A stretch of 7,081 nt of DNA. It comes from Rhodanobacter sp. Its GTDB lineage: Bacteria; Pseudomonadota; Gammaproteobacteria; Xanthomonadales; Rhodanobacteraceae. A program made the position numbers and the translations under genes. The first letter of the stretch is position 1. Each line of letters opens with the position of its first letter. Of this stretch, positions 6,589 to 7,081 are shown piece after piece. The stretch spans positions 1 through 7,081 of the forward strand of contig JAPHUU010000121.1 in NCBI GenBank assembly GCA_026193555.1, read 5' to 3'. Below the pieces are notes generated by a model that saw nothing but the letters and a program-made list of their open reading frames with translations, searched no databases and was not told the origin of the DNA.

Positions 6589-7081
6589 AACCTCGTGATG
6601 CATCGCTTCGGCCGGCAACTCCCCGACGACCTCGGCGCGTCCTGGCATCAGCTCCACCAAGTACATCGCTGCCAGTACCAGCGCGCCACCGGCCAGCATG
6701 CGCCAGGTCAGCACGTCGCCGCCCAGCGCCACCGCAAAGGCGGCGGCGAACACCGGCTCGGTGGTCATGATGATCGCGCAGCGGGCAGCCGGAATATGCG
6801 CCTGCGCCCATGTCTGCATCAGCATCGCGCCGGCACCGGCAACCAGTGCCATGTACAGCACCGCAATCCACGCTGATCGATCCGGCGGCAGCGTCGGGCC
6901 ATGCGGTGCGGTGGCGAGCAGGCAGACTACGGCAATCGCCACCATCTGCACCGCCGACATGCCGAATGCTTCATCGGGTCGCGACCATTGGCCGAGCCAG
7001 ACGATATGCAGCCCGTACAGCGCAGCCGAGGCCAGCGTCAGCCACACACCGGTGTCGACCGAGACGCCATTGAGCGACAGC
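6586..7081 (-). CDS. EamA/DMT-family transporter, C-terminal half (5' end cut by window)
   Basis: 164 residues are visible, and the frame is open through base 7081, so the true start lies outside. Five hydrophobic segments follow one another: TGVWLTLASAALYGLHIVWL, MSAVQMVAIAVVCLLATA, WIAVLYMALVAGAGAMLM, CAIIMTTEPVFAAAFAVAL and MLAGGALVLAAMYLVEL. This is the layout of the second EamA repeat of a 10-segment drug/metabolite transporter, with the typical small-residue TEPVFAA stretch before the penultimate pass. It ends in a short cytoplasmic tail, ...AEAMHHEV. Substrate cannot be told from sequence; members export amino acids, metabolites or drugs. An internal GTG at 7047 could be mistaken for a start, but coding sequence (LSLNGVSVDTG) continues upstream of it. 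Confidence 0.88.
   Translation of the reverse strand, partial: LSLNGVSVDTGVWLTLASAALYGLHIVWLGQWSRPDEAFGMSAVQMVAIAVVCLLATAPHGPTLPPDRSAWIAVLYMALVAGAGAMLMQTWAQAHIPAARCAIIMTTEPVFAAAFAVALGGDVLTWRMLAGGALVLAAMYLVELMPGRAEVVGELPAEAMHHEV

Noticed and set aside
4820..6598. A 592-codon plus-strand frame opposite iadA running into DUF2127
   Set aside because: Low-complexity His/Arg/Gln-rich translation antisense to iadA and out of frame with the DUF2127 gene; no recognisable domain.
6586..7047. A complete small membrane protein starting at GTG 7047
   Set aside because: The frame continues open to the window edge with transporter-like sequence, so this is the end of a larger DMT protein.

Overview
This GC-rich window comes from a bacterial chromosome and carries what looks like a complete intracellular cyanophycin (multi-L-arginyl-poly-L-aspartate) cycle on the minus strand. 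The dense, high-GC third codon positions, the weak Shine-Dalgarno sequences and the type of CphA (about 930 residues, proteobacterial-style acidic C-terminal tail) suggest a high-GC proteobacterium. A gammaproteobacterium of the Rhodanobacter/Xanthomonadales kind is my guess; nothing in the window proves the genus. There are no RNA genes, CRISPR arrays, transposases or integration sites, and no sign of recent transfer.

Layout in transcription order on the minus strand: 5965-4793 isoaspartyl dipeptidase (iadA); 4740-3865 cyanophycinase (cphB); 3822-1024 cyanophycin synthetase (cphA); 1027-1 a shorter Mur-ligase protein (3' end outside the window) that overlaps the cphA stop through a TTGA junction. 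All four point the same way with gaps of 52, 42 and -4 bases, so they very probably form one operon. On the other side of iadA, after a 103-base divergent gap, lies a plus-strand DUF2127 membrane protein (6069-6575). It converges on the C-terminal half of an EamA/DMT-type transporter (6586-7081, minus, 5' end outside the window), with 10 bases between the stop codons.

How the genes fit together: CphA uses ATP to add Asp (ATP-grasp domain) and Arg (Mur-ligase domain) to the growing polymer. CphB, a serine exopeptidase without a visible signal peptide, cuts it to beta-Asp-Arg dipeptides. IadA, an amidohydrolase, can split these to Asp and Arg. The role of the fourth gene is open. My reading is that it descends from a CphA-type protein: it keeps a recognisable N-terminal segment, the linker that precedes ATP-grasp in CphA, and an intact Mur-ligase P-loop. 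The roughly 260-residue ATP-grasp domain is missing, and the histidines of the N-domain HxxEH motif are replaced. This is the most interesting object in the window.

The remaining stretches between genes are all short (10-103 bases). They hold small inverted repeats described below and no convincing sigma-70 promoter.
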